A stretch of 64,000 nt of DNA, taken from Bradyrhizobium sp. URHD0069. Lineage in GTDB: Bacteria; Pseudomonadota; Alphaproteobacteria; Rhizobiales; Xanthobacteraceae. The first letter of the stretch is position 1. Every line of letters starts with the position of its first letter. The notes below the pieces were generated by a model, which was not told the origin of the DNA, did no database searches, and worked only from the letters and a program-made list of their open reading frames with translations. The DNA is taken from positions 1 through 64,000 of the forward strand of contig NZ_JNIJ01000020.1 in NCBI RefSeq assembly GCF_000701345.1, in the 5' to 3' direction. Position numbers and translations under genes: made by a program. Shown in pieces: positions 54,852 through 63,731 of the stretch.

Positions 54852-56438
54852 ATGTCGATTTCACAGGCAGCGCCGGGCATGGTGGGACCATTCGCGGGGC
54901 TCGACGTGCCGTGGCTATTGCGGATGCGGGCTGAAACCCGCCGCGACCATCCGTTCCTGATCTGGGCGCCGTTCGAAGCGCCGGCGCGGAGCTGGGCTTA
55001 CGGCGAATTTCACGAACGGGTCGGCGCGCTTGCCGCGGGCCTCGCCGCGCGCGGGATCAAATCAGGCGAATTCGTGCTGATCCACCTGGACAATTGCGTC
55101 GAGGCGATGCTGGCCTGGTTCGCCTGCGTCGAACTCGGCGCCATTGCCGTCACCACCAACACCCGCTCCGCGCCGGCGGAGATGGAATATTTCGCCGATC
55201 ATTGCGGCGCGGTGGCCGCGATCACCCAGCCCGGCTATGCCGAGATGATCTCGGCGCATTGCCGGAACTTGCGGTGGCTCGCGGTGATTTCGCACGACGC
55301 CGGTGCTGCGCCCGCGCAAAGCGCCCGGCCGCAGCGCGCCGACGCATTTGAAGCGCTGTTCGCCGACAGTGCCGACCGGCCGCGCCGCGCGACCGACCCG
55401 CTGGCGCCGTGCAGCGTGCAATATACCTCCGGCACCACGTCGCGGCCGAAGGCGGTGCTGTGGAGCCACGCCAATGCGCTGTGGGGCGCCAAGATCAACG
55501 CGGCGCACGAAGATCTGCACGAAGGCGACGTCCACCAGACATATCTGCCGCTGTTTCACACCAATGCACTGGCCTATTCAATGCTGGCAAGCCTGTGGGT
55601 GGGCTCGACCTGCGTGATTCAACCGCGGTTTTCCGCAAGCCGGTTCTGGAACGTCGCGCTGGAGCACGGCTGCACCTGGACCTCGACGATCCCGTTCTGC
55701 ATGAAGGCCCTGCTGGAGCACGAGATCCCGAAGCAGCATCAATTCCGGCTCTGGGGCACGGCGGTGTGCGAGCCGCCGGCATTTTCCGCGTTTGGCATCA
55801 AGATCATCGGCTGGTGGGGCATGACCGAAACCATCACCCACGGCATCATCGGCGAGGTCGACCAGCCCAACACGCCAATGTCGATCGGCCGCGCGGCGCC
55901 AGAATACGCCATTCGCATCACCAATGACGACGGCTCCCCGACTGCGGTCGGCGGCACCGGCAATCTCTTGATCAAGGGCGTTCCCGGGCTGTCGCTATTC
56001 AGCGAATACCTGCACAACGAGAAAGCCACCCGCGAAAGTTTTGACGAGCACGGTTATTTCATCACCGGCGACCGCGTTACGCTGTTGGAGAACGGTTTCA
56101 TCCGGTTCGGCGACCGCGCCAAGGACATGCTGAAGGTCGGCGGCGAGAATGTCGCGGCCTCCGAGATCGAGCAGGTGGTCGCCATTGTGCCCGGCGTGCG
56201 CGAGGCCGCGGTGGTCGCGAAAAAGCATCCGATGCTCGATGAAGTGCCGGTGGTGTTCATCATCCCGCAAGCGGGCGTCGAACGTGCGCCGCCGGATTTG
56301 CATGACGCCGTCATGACCGCCTGCCGCGGTTCGCTGGCGGACTTCAAAGTCCCGCACGAGATCCGCTTCGTCGACGAGCTGCCGCGCTCGACGCTGGAAA
56401 AAGTGGCCAAGGCCGAGTTGCGCAAGCTTTTGGTATAG
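54852..56438 (+). CDS. AMP-binding acyl-CoA synthetase/ligase
   Basis: A 528-residue adenylating enzyme that activates a carboxylate with ATP and CoA. Motifs: P-loop YTSGTTSRPKAVLWSH, GWWGMTETITHG (A5-like), ITGDRV (A7) and KVGGENVAASEIEQV (A8), with the catalytic Lys in EKVAKAELRK near the end. The ATG at 54852 has GGGAGG 5 nt upstream; longer frames back to 54705 were rejected. Its resemblance to carnitine/crotonobetaine-CoA and ATP-dependent acyl-CoA ligases is general; the substrate is unknown. No thiolase or dehydrogenase genes are adjacent. Confidence 0.9.
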   Translation: MSISQAAPGMVGPFAGLDVPWLLRMRAETRRDHPFLIWAPFEAPARSWAYGEFHERVGALAAGLAARGIKSGEFVLIHLDNCVEAMLAWFACVELGAIAVTTNTRSAPAEMEYFADHCGAVAAITQPGYAEMISAHCRNLRWLAVISHDAGAAPAQSARPQRADAFEALFADSADRPRRATDPLAPCSVQYTSGTTSRPKAVLWSHANALWGAKINAAHEDLHEGDVHQTYLPLFHTNALAYSMLASLWVGSTCVIQPRFSASRFWNVALEHGCTWTSTIPFCMKALLEHEIPKQHQFRLWGTAVCEPPAFSAFGIKIIGWWGMTETITHGIIGEVDQPNTPMSIGRAAPEYAIRITNDDGSPTAVGGTGNLLIKGVPGLSLFSEYLHNEKATRESFDEHGYFITGDRVTLLENGFIRFGDRAKDMLKVGGENVAASEIEQVVAIVPGVREAAVVAKKHPMLDEVPVVFIIPQAGVERAPPDLHDAVMTACRGSLADFKVPHEIRFVDELPRSTLEKVAKAELRKLLV

Positions 56439-56613
56439 CTTGCGCTCGGTATCCGAGCGGCGAAGTGCGGTGGGGTGGGCAAAGCCACCGGGTCGCGCGG
56501 ATGCGCGCCCGATGATAACTCCGGGCACCCACCATTCAATGACAGCTATGTGAGAAAGATGGTGGGCACGGCGCAAAAAGCGCCTTTGCCCGCCCTACGC
56601 ACTAACTGAACCG
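56439..56613. repeat. Interspersed repeat, 'ggcacggcgcaaa...gcgcctttgc' family, copy 2
   Basis: At 56558-56599, gatggtgggcacggcgc followed by gcgcctttgcccgccctacg matches the copy at 15699-15738. An upstream partner, cggtggggtgggcaaagcc near 56470 and ccgggcacccaccattca near 56521, forms opposing arms. No gene is recognised in the interval. Confidence 0.55.
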
Positions 56614-57711
56614 TCAACAGGATCCCAAGGCCACCGAACGGAACGCCTGCAGCAAATGCTGGTCGAGCTTGCCGCCCATCTGTTCCATCACCGCAAACGC
56701 CTTGGCGTGCGTAAATGGCAGCCGGTAGGCGCGCTTCTCTACCAGCGCCGCGTGGATATCCACGATCGTTGTCAGGCGCACGATGTCGCTGATCTGACTG
56801 GCGCGCAGGCCATTGGGATATCCGGTACCGTCAAGAAGTTCATGATGGTGCAGGACCACATCCAGCATTTCCGGCGGAAAGCCGCCTTCGGCCGCGAGCG
56901 CGTCATAGCCCAGACGCGGGTGTTTGCGGACGATGGTCGTTTCCTCGTCAGTCAGCTTTCCCGGCTTGTCCAGGATCGCCACCGGGATGAACGCCTTGCC
57001 GACATCATGCAGAAGCGCGGCGCGCGCCAGGCGGCGCTGATCGTCCTCGCGCATATCGAGATGCTGCGCGAACGCAACGGCGAAGCCGGTCACAAAGAGG
57101 CAATGGCGATAGCTGCCGGTGTGATGGCGGCCTACGGTCGCCAGCCACTCACGCAACGAAGATTTTCTGATAGCCTTGAGAATCTTTTTTTCAGCTTGCA
57201 GGACGTCCTGAAATGTCAGCGGAACTCCCGCCGGAAGCCCTTCAAAAATCTTGACCATCACCGCGTGCGCGGCCTCGATGCCGCTGTTCAAGGCCTTGCC
57301 GCTTGCGGTTGTGTCGAAACTGATGGTGTCCGGAAATGCGGCGCGGATGCGCTGCAGAATACCCTCGGCATCAAACGGCCGCGATATCGTATCCGTTGCA
57401 CCCAACGCCCATGCTTGCATCGACCCATGATGAAGGGCGTCGGCAAGAACGAACAACCGCGGCATCGAGCGGTAAGCTTCAGTCCTAAGCTTGTTCCGGA
57501 CCCGCTGCACGCTCTCGGCCGACCGCAGATTGATATCGACGACTATCCCTGAGAAATGACCGGCGGGATTATCGGGAAGGTCCGATGTCGAGATGGTGTT
57601 CACCTCGCTCACCGACTGCAGAATGCTGGTCAATTCGGTGCTCTGATCGGTGCGATCCGACGCCAGCAGCAGGCGGCGTTTGGGCGAAGATCGGCTGGCA
57701 AGAGTTGTCAT
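56614..57711 (-). CDS. HD-GYP c-di-GMP phosphodiesterase with receiver-like N-terminus
   Basis: The 365-residue protein has a receiver-like region (residues 10-120, with VVDINLRS holding the expected Asp but an otherwise divergent sequence), then an HD-GYP domain: HTGSYRHCLFVTGFA, LLHDVGKAFIPVAIL (HD), KHPRLGYDALA and HHHELLDGTGYPNGL (HHExxDGTGYP). The metal ligands and the GYP motif are complete, so c-di-GMP hydrolysis is likely. ATG at 57711 follows GAGGAATT. It is alone in its orientation and divergent from the alpha/beta-hydrolase at 58018 across a 306-bp gap. Confidence 0.88.
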   Translation of the reverse strand: MTTLASRSSPKRRLLLASDRTDQSTELTSILQSVSEVNTISTSDLPDNPAGHFSGIVVDINLRSAESVQRVRNKLRTEAYRSMPRLFVLADALHHGSMQAWALGATDTISRPFDAEGILQRIRAAFPDTISFDTTASGKALNSGIEAAHAVMVKIFEGLPAGVPLTFQDVLQAEKKILKAIRKSSLREWLATVGRHHTGSYRHCLFVTGFAVAFAQHLDMREDDQRRLARAALLHDVGKAFIPVAILDKPGKLTDEETTIVRKHPRLGYDALAAEGGFPPEMLDVVLHHHELLDGTGYPNGLRASQISDIVRLTTIVDIHAALVEKRAYRLPFTHAKAFAVMEQMGGKLDQHLLQAFRSVALGSC

Positions 57712-58017
57712 AATTCCTCGGAGAAACTGGGCATTGGCGAGCGACAGCCAGAACTACCTGAAAAGGAATTCCTTGGGATTAAGGGGTATTATGAACGCTT
57801 GTGTATTGTTGACCGTAAAAATTGAACGATTGGGGCATACGGAAATCCGCCTCGATTCCTCGTGCGTTGCCGCACAATGCTGTCATGCAATCCTCGCATT
57901 GTGCGTCCACGCCAAAGCGGAAGCGATAATAGCTGCCATCGAAGTTGGGTGGTTCCCACGGCCGAATGGATCGCGCTACAATGATAGGCCCGCAACAGAG
58001 CGCTTCGGGAAGCCGCG
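57712..58017. other. Intergenic region with a 10-bp inverted repeat at 57871-57905
   Basis: cgcacaatgc at 57871-57880 is exactly complementary to 57896-57905, with 15 bp between. It lies between divergent genes and could be an operator or an RNA hairpin; no factor is assigned. A short adjacent dyad (gcgttgc) overlaps its left arm. No gene is recognised. Confidence 0.45.
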
Positions 58018-58812
58018 ATGCCCAAAATCAATCGTAACGGGGTCAACCTGTACTACGAGGTCCACGGCAGCGGCCCTCCGCTGTTGCTGACTCACGGCTA
58101 TTCATCGACATCAGCGATGTGGCAAGGTCAGATCGAGGCGCTGTCGAAACATCACAGACTTGTGTTGTGGGACATGCGCGGCCACGGCGAGTCCGATTAC
58201 CCCGACGACCCGACGGCTTACAGCGAAGCGCTGACCATCGCGGACATGGCCGCGCTGCTCGACGAGGTCGGCGCGAAGCGCGCCACCGTCGGCGGTCTTT
58301 CGCTTGGCGGTTACATGTCGCTTGCATTTTATCGCGCACATCCGGAACGGGTGCGCGCGCTTCTTATCATCGACACCGGGCCCGGCTTCAAGAAAGACGA
58401 CGCCCGCGATGCCTGGAACAAGCGCGCGCTTGAGACCGGCGACCGTTTCGAGCGCGAAGGCCTTGCGGTTTTGAAATCCGGCAGTCGTGAACGGTCGACG
58501 GTGACCCATCGCAATGCGCAGGGTCTGGCGCATGCCGCGCGCGGCATGCTGACCCAGCGCGATGCCCGCGTGATCGAACTGCTGCCCGACATCAAGGTGC
58601 CGTCGCTGGTGGTGGTCGGCGCCGATGACGCGCCGTTCCTGGCGGCTTCCGACTACATGGCCGCGAAAATTCCCGGCGCGAAAAAAGTGATGATCCCGGC
58701 CGCCGGCCACGCCGTGAACATAGATCAGCCGCAGGCGTTCATCGATGCCGTGCTGCCGTTCCTCGATGATCTCCCGCGCAACGCTGCTCAGGAGAGGCTG
58801 GTTTCGTCATGA
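58018..58812 (+). CDS. Alpha/beta-fold hydrolase
   Basis: The 264-residue protein has the oxyanion segment LLLTHGYSSTSAMW, the nucleophile Ser in GGLSLGGYMSLAFY, the acid in the VVGADDAPF strand and the His in PAAGHAVNIDQPQAF, a complete triad. It resembles 3-oxoadipate enol-lactonase and related hydrolases (WDMRGHGESDYP is typical), but the substrate is not assigned. It overlaps the next gene by 4 bp (ATGA), so the two are coupled. Confidence 0.85.
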   Translation: MPKINRNGVNLYYEVHGSGPPLLLTHGYSSTSAMWQGQIEALSKHHRLVLWDMRGHGESDYPDDPTAYSEALTIADMAALLDEVGAKRATVGGLSLGGYMSLAFYRAHPERVRALLIIDTGPGFKKDDARDAWNKRALETGDRFEREGLAVLKSGSRERSTVTHRNAQGLAHAARGMLTQRDARVIELLPDIKVPSLVVVGADDAPFLAASDYMAAKIPGAKKVMIPAAGHAVNIDQPQAFIDAVLPFLDDLPRNAAQERLVSS

Positions 58813-59177
58813 ATCGGCCGGCGTATACAGCGTCGCTTCTGGTCGCCACGTGCGTCGCATGGCTTGGCACCTGGCCCGGGCTTGCAATCGCCCAGCAATT
58901 TGTGCCGCGAGGTAGCCCGCATTCTCCGCCCTTCACCGCGACATTGTCGAACAATACGCCTTTGGCCTTCGGGATGGCTGTGCAGGATGTCTCGCGAGCG
59001 CTGGGAGAGCCGCTCAGCTACATCAGCGGCCGGCCGGGCGACGAAATCTACCTGGCACTCCGCAATATAGGCGGCAGCGGATTGTTTCCTCGTCACGATC
59101 GGCTTTATCTGCAATTCCGCAAGGGCAGACTGGCCGGGTGGAAGGGCGATTGGGGCGATAACTGGATGTGGCAATAG
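58809..59177 (+). CDS. Small secreted protein of unknown function, coupled to the hydrolase
   Basis: The 122-residue protein has a clear signal peptide (SLLVATCVAWLGTWPGLAIA, cleavage after IAQ) and a mature part that begins with Pro/Ser/Asn-rich sequence, then FGMAVQDVSRALGEPLSYIS and YLQFRKGRLAGWKGDWG. The FGxxxxDxxxALGxPLxYxxG pattern recalls small periplasmic proteins with SmpA/BamE-like folds, a tentative resemblance. Its ATG overlaps the hydrolase stop, so both are likely made together. Function unknown. Confidence 0.65.
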   Translation: MNRPAYTASLLVATCVAWLGTWPGLAIAQQFVPRGSPHSPPFTATLSNNTPLAFGMAVQDVSRALGEPLSYISGRPGDEIYLALRNIGGSGLFPRHDRLYLQFRKGRLAGWKGDWGDNWMWQ

Positions 59178-59249
59178 TCACCGGCGGCGGCCCTAGTCTC
59201 CTCGAACGTTCATCCAAGAAGATCAACCCTCAAAGCAAATGGGTGACCC

Positions 59250-59924
59250 ATGGGAAAAGATATGAAACTGACGGCTTCGGATAATTTTCAACTGGGCGCT
59301 TATCGTGCCGACCCCGCGACCGCACCGAAGGCAGCCGTGGTGGTGATCCAGGAAATCTTTGGCGTCAATCACCACATCCGCTCAGTCTGCGATCGTCTCG
59401 CGGGCGAGGGCTATGTTGCCATCGCGCCTGCAATCTTCGACCGCGTCGAACCGAATTTCACGTCTGGCTATTCGCCGGAAGAAGTTGCGCAAGCGCGTAA
59501 GTTCGTCGCCAATCCGGATTGGGCGGCAATTCTGCGCGACACCCAGGCCGCCATCGATGCCGTTGCGAATGTCGGTCCGGTCGGCATCGTCGGCTTCTGC
59601 CTCGGCGGCAGCATCGCTTATGCGGCCGCAACGAAACTGTCGGGGCTGTCGGCGGCGATCGGCTACTACGGCGGCGTCATCGTTCGCTTCGCGGATGACA
59701 AGCCGAAAGTGCCGACCCAGCTTCATTTCGGCGAAAAGGACGCGGGCATTCCGCTCAGCGATGTCGAGACTATCAGAGCCAAGCGGCCCGAGGTCGAGAT
59801 CCACGTCTATCCCGGCGCGCAGCACGGCTTTCACTGCGACGAACGGGCAAGTTACGACAAGGCCAGCGCCGACATCGCGTGGCCGCGCAGCCTCGGCTTC
59901 TTTGCCAAGCATTTGAAGAAGTAA
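59250..59924 (+). CDS. Dienelactone hydrolase-family protein
   Basis: A 224-residue hydrolase with the family's Cys nucleophile in IVGFCLGGSIAYAA, Asp in FGEKDAGIP and His in YPGAQHGFHCDER. True dienelactone hydrolases open a lactone in chlorocatechol degradation; most genome-encoded members are of unknown role, often called carboxymethylenebutenolidases. No catabolic genes are adjacent. The ATG at 59250 is used; an internal ATG at 59262 is possible. It is convergent with the Wza-like gene. Confidence 0.87.
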   Translation: MGKDMKLTASDNFQLGAYRADPATAPKAAVVVIQEIFGVNHHIRSVCDRLAGEGYVAIAPAIFDRVEPNFTSGYSPEEVAQARKFVANPDWAAILRDTQAAIDAVANVGPVGIVGFCLGGSIAYAAATKLSGLSAAIGYYGGVIVRFADDKPKVPTQLHFGEKDAGIPLSDVETIRAKRPEVEIHVYPGAQHGFHCDERASYDKASADIAWPRSLGFFAKHLKK

Positions 59925-59972
59925 GGGGCCCGGGCGCGCTTGCTCGCTCCGTCGTCATTCCCCGAGGTGCAG

Positions 59973-60719
59973 TCAGAACCAGCGTTCGCCGACCAAAACA
60001 GTGTCGCCGGGGCTTATGGCAGTGCCGAGCGGCACCACAGCGCGCATCGCGCCCGAAGCGCCGGTATGGGTGAGCGTGACGCCATCGCGTTTGGCGCGCG
60101 GCGAGAAGCCGCCAGCGATCGCCACCGCGCTTTCGACGGTCATGTTGGGCACGTAAGGATATTGGCCGGGGGCTGCGACTTCACCGAGAATAAAGAACGG
60201 TCGATAGGCTTCGATCTCCACCGCGACCGAGGGTTCGCGAATGTAGCCTATGCGCAGCTTGGCGGTGATCTCCGCGGCCAGTCCCGCGGGCGTTCGTCCG
60301 CGGGCCGGCACCGAGCCGATCAGCGGCATGGTGATCGAGCCGCCGGCGTCGATCGCGTAAGTGTTGGTGAGACCTTCCTGGCCGTAGACCACGACCCGCA
60401 GCCTGTCGCCGGCATCCAGCCGATAGGAGCCATCATAGGCCACCGGCATCGGCGCGGCGGCATAGGCAGCGGGCGCCGGTGCGTATGAACGCTGCGGTGC
60501 TGCGGCAAAGCTGGCGCGAAGCGCGCTGATCGCGCCGCCGGAATCCGCGACCTCGGATGCAGTTGGGTGATACGGCTTGCCGTAAGCGATCGAATCGAGA
60601 TCGCCTGGCTGCGCCACCGCGACGGGGGCGGTCGCGCGCATGCAGCCCGACAGAGCGAGCGCGGTCACGATGGCAATGATCGGTAATCGAAACGCGCGCG
60701 CAACCCGCACCGGAGCCAT
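59973..60719 (-). CDS. Polysaccharide export outer-membrane lipoprotein (Wza/BexD-like)
   Basis: The 248-residue protein has a lipoprotein signal with lipobox LALSGC (Cys about residue 26), an Ala/Pro-rich spacer, then the Poly_export domain (YRLDAGDRLRVVVYGQEGLT, GSITMPLIGSVPARGRT) and an SLBB-type domain (FFILGEVAAPGQYPYVPNM). Wza-like proteins form the outer-membrane exit of exopolysaccharide. No glycosyltransferases or tyrosine autokinase genes are present here, so it is a lone member; its partners must lie elsewhere. The ATG at 60719 has no obvious strong ribosome binding site. Confidence 0.85.
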   Translation of the reverse strand: MAPVRVARAFRLPIIAIVTALALSGCMRATAPVAVAQPGDLDSIAYGKPYHPTASEVADSGGAISALRASFAAAPQRSYAPAPAAYAAAPMPVAYDGSYRLDAGDRLRVVVYGQEGLTNTYAIDAGGSITMPLIGSVPARGRTPAGLAAEITAKLRIGYIREPSVAVEIEAYRPFFILGEVAAPGQYPYVPNMTVESAVAIAGGFSPRAKRDGVTLTHTGASGAMRAVVPLGTAISPGDTVLVGERWF

Positions 60720-60783
60720 CCCTTATGGCGAGACAGCCCCAGTCTTGCACCGGTTAAGGTTAACAAATGGTTGTTGCGCTATC

Positions 60784-60817
60784 GATGTGGAAAGCCGAAG
60801 CGCCGGCCTTCCACATC
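60784..60817 (-). terminator. Hairpin downstream of msrA
   Basis: A perfect 9-bp stem pairs 60784-60792 (gatgtggaa) with 60809-60817; shorter inner arms (agccg/cggcc) extend it with a mismatch. It lies 12 bp past the stop of the minus-strand msrA gene and may end its transcript. There is no long T run. Confidence 0.5.
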
Positions 60818-60828
60818 ATAGTGAGCGA

Positions 60829-61485
60829 TCAGGCGCTGACGCCGGCGCCGATCGGACACGACACGCCGGTGCCGCCAAGTCCGCAATAGCCGGCCGGATT
60901 CTTCGCCAGATATTGCTGATGATAGTCCTCGGCGAAATAGAACGCGCCGCCAGGTGCGATCTCGGTGGTGATGGTGCCGAGGCCCTTTGCGGCCAATGCC
61001 TTTTGGTAGGCCGATTTGGATGCATCCGCGGCTTGGCGTTGGGCGTCATTAAACGTGTAGATCGCGGAGCGATACTGGGTTCCGACGTCATTGCCCTGAC
61101 GCATGCCCTGCGTCGGATTGTGACTCTCCCAAAATGTCTTCAGCAGTTGGTCGTACGAGATTTTTTTGGGATCGAACACCACCAGCACCACTTCGGCATG
61201 ACCGGTGCGGCCCGAACACACTTCCTCGTAAGTCGGGTTCGCGGTATGGCCGCCGGCATAGCCTACCGCAGTGGTATAAATGCCATCGCCGAACTCCCAG
61301 AATTTGCGCTCCGCGCCCCAGAAACAACCCAGCCCGAACACCGCCTGCTCCAAGCCTTGCGGATAAGGCGGCTGCAGCTGACGGCCGTTGACGAAATGCC
61401 TGGCAGCGGTGGGCATCGGCGTAGCACGGCCCGGCAGCGCCTCGGCTGCGCTGGGCAATGCAGTGGTTTTGCGCATGAACAACAT
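60829..61485 (-). CDS. msrA: Peptide-methionine (S)-S-oxide reductase
   Basis: The 218-residue enzyme repairs oxidised methionine in proteins. [17 protein letters not shown] contains the catalytic GCFWG motif; [21 protein letters not shown] and [15 protein letters not shown] are family hallmarks, and a further Cys pair near the C-terminus ([11 protein letters not shown]) probably resolves the sulfenic acid. GGGAGG lies 6 nt before the ATG at 61485. The N-terminal 40 residues precede the usual domain start and contain no signal peptide that is clear. MsrB is not adjacent. Confidence 0.95.
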   Translation of the reverse strand: MLFMRKTTALPSAAEALPGRATPMPTAARHFVNGRQLQPPYPQGLEQAVFGLGCFWGAERKFWEFGDGIYTTAVGYAGGHTANPTYEEVCSGRTGHAEVVLVVFDPKKISYDQLLKTFWESHNPTQGMRQGNDVGTQYRSAIYTFNDAQRQAADASKSAYQKALAAKGLGTITTEIAPGGAFYFAEDYHQQYLAKNPAGYCGLGGTGVSCPIGAGVSA

Positions 61486-61597
61486 GGGTAACCTCCCGAA
61501 GGGATGCAGTCGAATTCAACATATATGGCCTAATATAGGTCTTTACCTCGGCGGCCATAGCCCCGTTGCGCACAAACGCAGCACCGCGTCGTAAGAG

Positions 61598-61912
61598 TCA
61601 GTGCCGCGAATAGCCGATCAACGGCTTGCGGGGCCGGAACACCAGCATCAGCAAAATACCCAACACGCCCAACACGACAAAAACCGGCTGGTCCAAAATG
61701 ATTTTGACGCCGGTCCAGAGCCAGGGCGCGGTGCTTTCCACCCAGGCCCGGAACGCCTGCTGGCTGGATTGATGGACATCGTTCCAGAACTGGCCAAACC
61801 GGGTGAAGCGCAAGGTCTGATCGGCGACCCAGCGCGCCCCGTCATAGACCATGAAAATAAATCCGCCGGCCAGCAGCAAGAGCCCGACAAGTCGGAAAAA
61901 ACCGCGGATCAT
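61598..61912 (-). CDS. Small membrane protein of unknown function
   Basis: The 104-residue protein has an N-terminal hydrophobic helix (FFRLVGLLLLAGGFIFMVYD), an amphipathic central part (RFGQFWNDVHQSSQQAFRAW) and a C-terminal hydrophobic helix (FVVLGVLGILLMLVFRPRKP). The two-helix arrangement with RPRKPxIGY tail is seen in short hypothetical proteins of Hyphomicrobiales. No function can be assigned. It lies next to msrA on the same strand, with about 110 bp between them. Confidence 0.65.
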   Translation of the reverse strand: MIRGFFRLVGLLLLAGGFIFMVYDGARWVADQTLRFTRFGQFWNDVHQSSQQAFRAWVESTAPWLWTGVKIILDQPVFVVLGVLGILLMLVFRPRKPLIGYSRH

Positions 61913-62241
61913 GCGTCACCTTATATCTGTTGCGCCCGAAAGCGCCGTCAGCCATTAACGGGGCAGCGCGTAAAATTCAACCTCATCAGCACCTTATCAG
62001 CGTTTTCGGGCGGGGTTCCGGGCTCCTGGGGGCGCCGGAAGGCGTTGACGCTGGGAGAGGTGCCCTCTATAAGGACCGCAATGGCGGCGGGCGCAATCCC
62101 GCCGCCGCTGTTCTTTGAGCGGCGCCGTCGGTGAACAACTTCGCCGCGACCATAGCATTCTCAGGGACATCCGAAAAACACCAGCGTCGATCACGAAGGT
62201 TGAGCGGCCGGCGCGCTCACCGCCGAAGGATATTTGAGAAC

Positions 62242-62523
62242 ATGGCCAATACTACTTCCGCCAAGAAGGCGACGCGCAAGATTGCCCGCCGCACCATCAT
62301 CAACAAGTCGCGCCGCACCCAGATGCGTGGTGCGGTCCGCACTGTCGAAGAGGCGATCAAGAGCGGCGACCGCGATGCCGCGCTGAAGGCGATGGCACGC
62401 GCCGAGCCGGAGCTGATGCAGGCAGCGCAGTGCAACATCATTCACAGGAACAATGCGAGCCGAAAGGTCTCGCGGCTCGCACATCAGATCGCCAAGCTCG
62501 AGATCGCCAAGCTCGCAAAATAA
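62242..62523 (+). CDS. rpsT: 30S ribosomal protein S20
   Basis: The 93-residue basic protein begins [17 protein letters not shown] and contains [16 protein letters not shown], and [16 protein letters not shown], matching S20, which stabilises the 16S rRNA. The ATG at 62242 gives the standard N-terminus. It lies upstream of dnaA, an order seen in Bradyrhizobium and relatives. A strong terminator follows at 62546-62572. Confidence 0.96.
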   Translation: MANTTSAKKATRKIARRTIINKSRRTQMRGAVRTVEEAIKSGDRDAALKAMARAEPELMQAAQCNIIHRNNASRKVSRLAHQIAKLEIAKLAK

Positions 62524-62545
62524 ACTCATCCAAAAGAAATTCGTC

Positions 62546-62572
62546 AAAAAGCCCGGCTCTGCCGGGCTTTTT
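62546..62572 (+). terminator. Rho-independent terminator of rpsT
   Basis: A 12-bp stem pairs 62546-62557 (aaaaagcccggc) with 62561-62572 (gccgggcttttt), loop tct, followed by cttttt. The T-rich 3' arm and position 23 bp after the rpsT stop make it a classic intrinsic terminator. Confidence 0.9.
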
Positions 62573-63442
62573 CTTTTTCAAAAGCGGCCCTCCTCCCCAG
62601 GTTGCATCGTGCGAGCGGCTTGCGTCCCCCGGGTTCTGCTTGCGGCAATTTTGCCGCACCGGAAACACGGTGAAAGCCTTGCGCGACGGGGATAATTGTC
62701 AACGCCCGCTGCCGAGCCGGTGCAGCGCGGGGATTCAACCTCCTTTGTTGCGAGGAAGGGTTACCCTGTTTCGGCGCGCAAAAAAATGTGCGCTTGTTTA
62801 GTCACTTATCGGCATAGCGGCGAGCAGCAGTTCGAAAAGTCTGGAGCGCGGCGCACAAAGGTTACCGAATTGTGAATTTATTTTTTGTAATGTTGGCAAA
62901 CATGACAACAGTTCGGCGCATCGAATCTGCGCACAGATTCAAAACCTTGCCCATGACTGCGAAAGCCACTGCCTGTTTTTGCAAATGCGAAGTCGATTTT
63001 CTGGGCACGCGCGCGGAATCATTTCGATTGCGGGAAACAAGCCATGATGTATCTGTAAGAACGTTCGCAGCGCCCACGGCTCTTGAGACCAGCGCGGTTT
63101 AAGAAACGGGGCGGACGTGCAAATCGGCGGCGGTGTGCGCGTTGGCGATGCTTTCCAAGCGATTGTCGGGACAAACCTCATAGCAATGTGAGGACTGTGG
63201 TTCTGTGTCGAAATTTCTCAGACGGGGCATTCGTGTCTCGTTGGCTTCGAACAAGAGAGATGCGCACTGAGCAACCGAGAAACGCGCGGAGGGCGAAGCA
63301 AGTGGGCGGGTTACAACGAACGGGCTGAGGTGCGCGGCGTAGCGGCTGAACAATTTTGATTGTTCGGAAGCGGCCGCCTGAAATTGAAACATACGTGGAA
63401 TGACAACTTGCCGCGTCAAGGCGCGGCGAGCGGGGAGGTTGT
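62573..63442. promoter_or_regulatory. dnaA upstream region with two dyads and GANTC methylation sites
   Basis: About 870 bp without a recognisable gene. It contains a perfect 7-bp dyad GAATCTG-CGCA-CAGATTC (62923-62940) and a 5-bp dyad atgtt-ggca-aacat (62890-62903) in locally AT-rich sequence. GANTC, the CcrM methylation site of alphaproteobacteria, occurs at 62732, 62923, 62936 and 63016, with a further one at 63690. No cluster of consensus DnaA boxes was seen, so an origin is not claimed. Confidence 0.5.
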
Positions 63443-63571
63443 ATGTCTTACGCCATCATCGTGATATCAGGTCAAAAGTCATTTTCTAACGATGCCGCAT
63501 TGGACGCCTTAGACGCCGCCTGTGCGCGGCCCCCCAAGCGAGCTCCGGCTAGACCGTCGAGTATTCGCTGA
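63443..63571 (+). CDS. Candidate short ORF (42 residues) upstream of dnaA
   Basis: Reads [14 protein letters not shown], then [17 protein letters not shown] and a basic C-terminal end ([11 protein letters not shown]) before TGA. A strong ribosome binding site, GGGAGG, lies 4 nt before the ATG. It is 160 bp upstream of dnaA in the same orientation, so it might be a leader peptide or a small protein; no similarity to a known family is recognised. The coding call rests only on the ribosome binding site and open frame. Confidence 0.35.
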   Translation: MSYAIIVISGQKSFSNDAALDALDAACARPPKRAPARPSSIR

Positions 63572-63731
63572 CCTCGCGAGCGCTTTCCTCCCAGCCCGAT
63601 TGACTTGGCTTCGGCATTTCGCCGAGCGGCCGGTCTATGGCTGGCGACGAAGTCTCGCCGAGGTCACGCCGCGCAGCAAGTCGCACGGCGATTCACAAGC
63701 AACATTACTCTTTCGGAAAAGTCTCTGGGCA

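Noticed and set aside
63099..63419. Minus-strand frame of 106 codons upstream of dnaA
   Set aside because: No recognisable domain and no clear ribosome binding site; its opposite strand is equally open in parts.
62573..63731. Possible chromosomal origin next to dnaA
   Set aside because: No cluster of DnaA-box-like sequences was seen, and in many alphaproteobacteria the origin is not beside dnaA.
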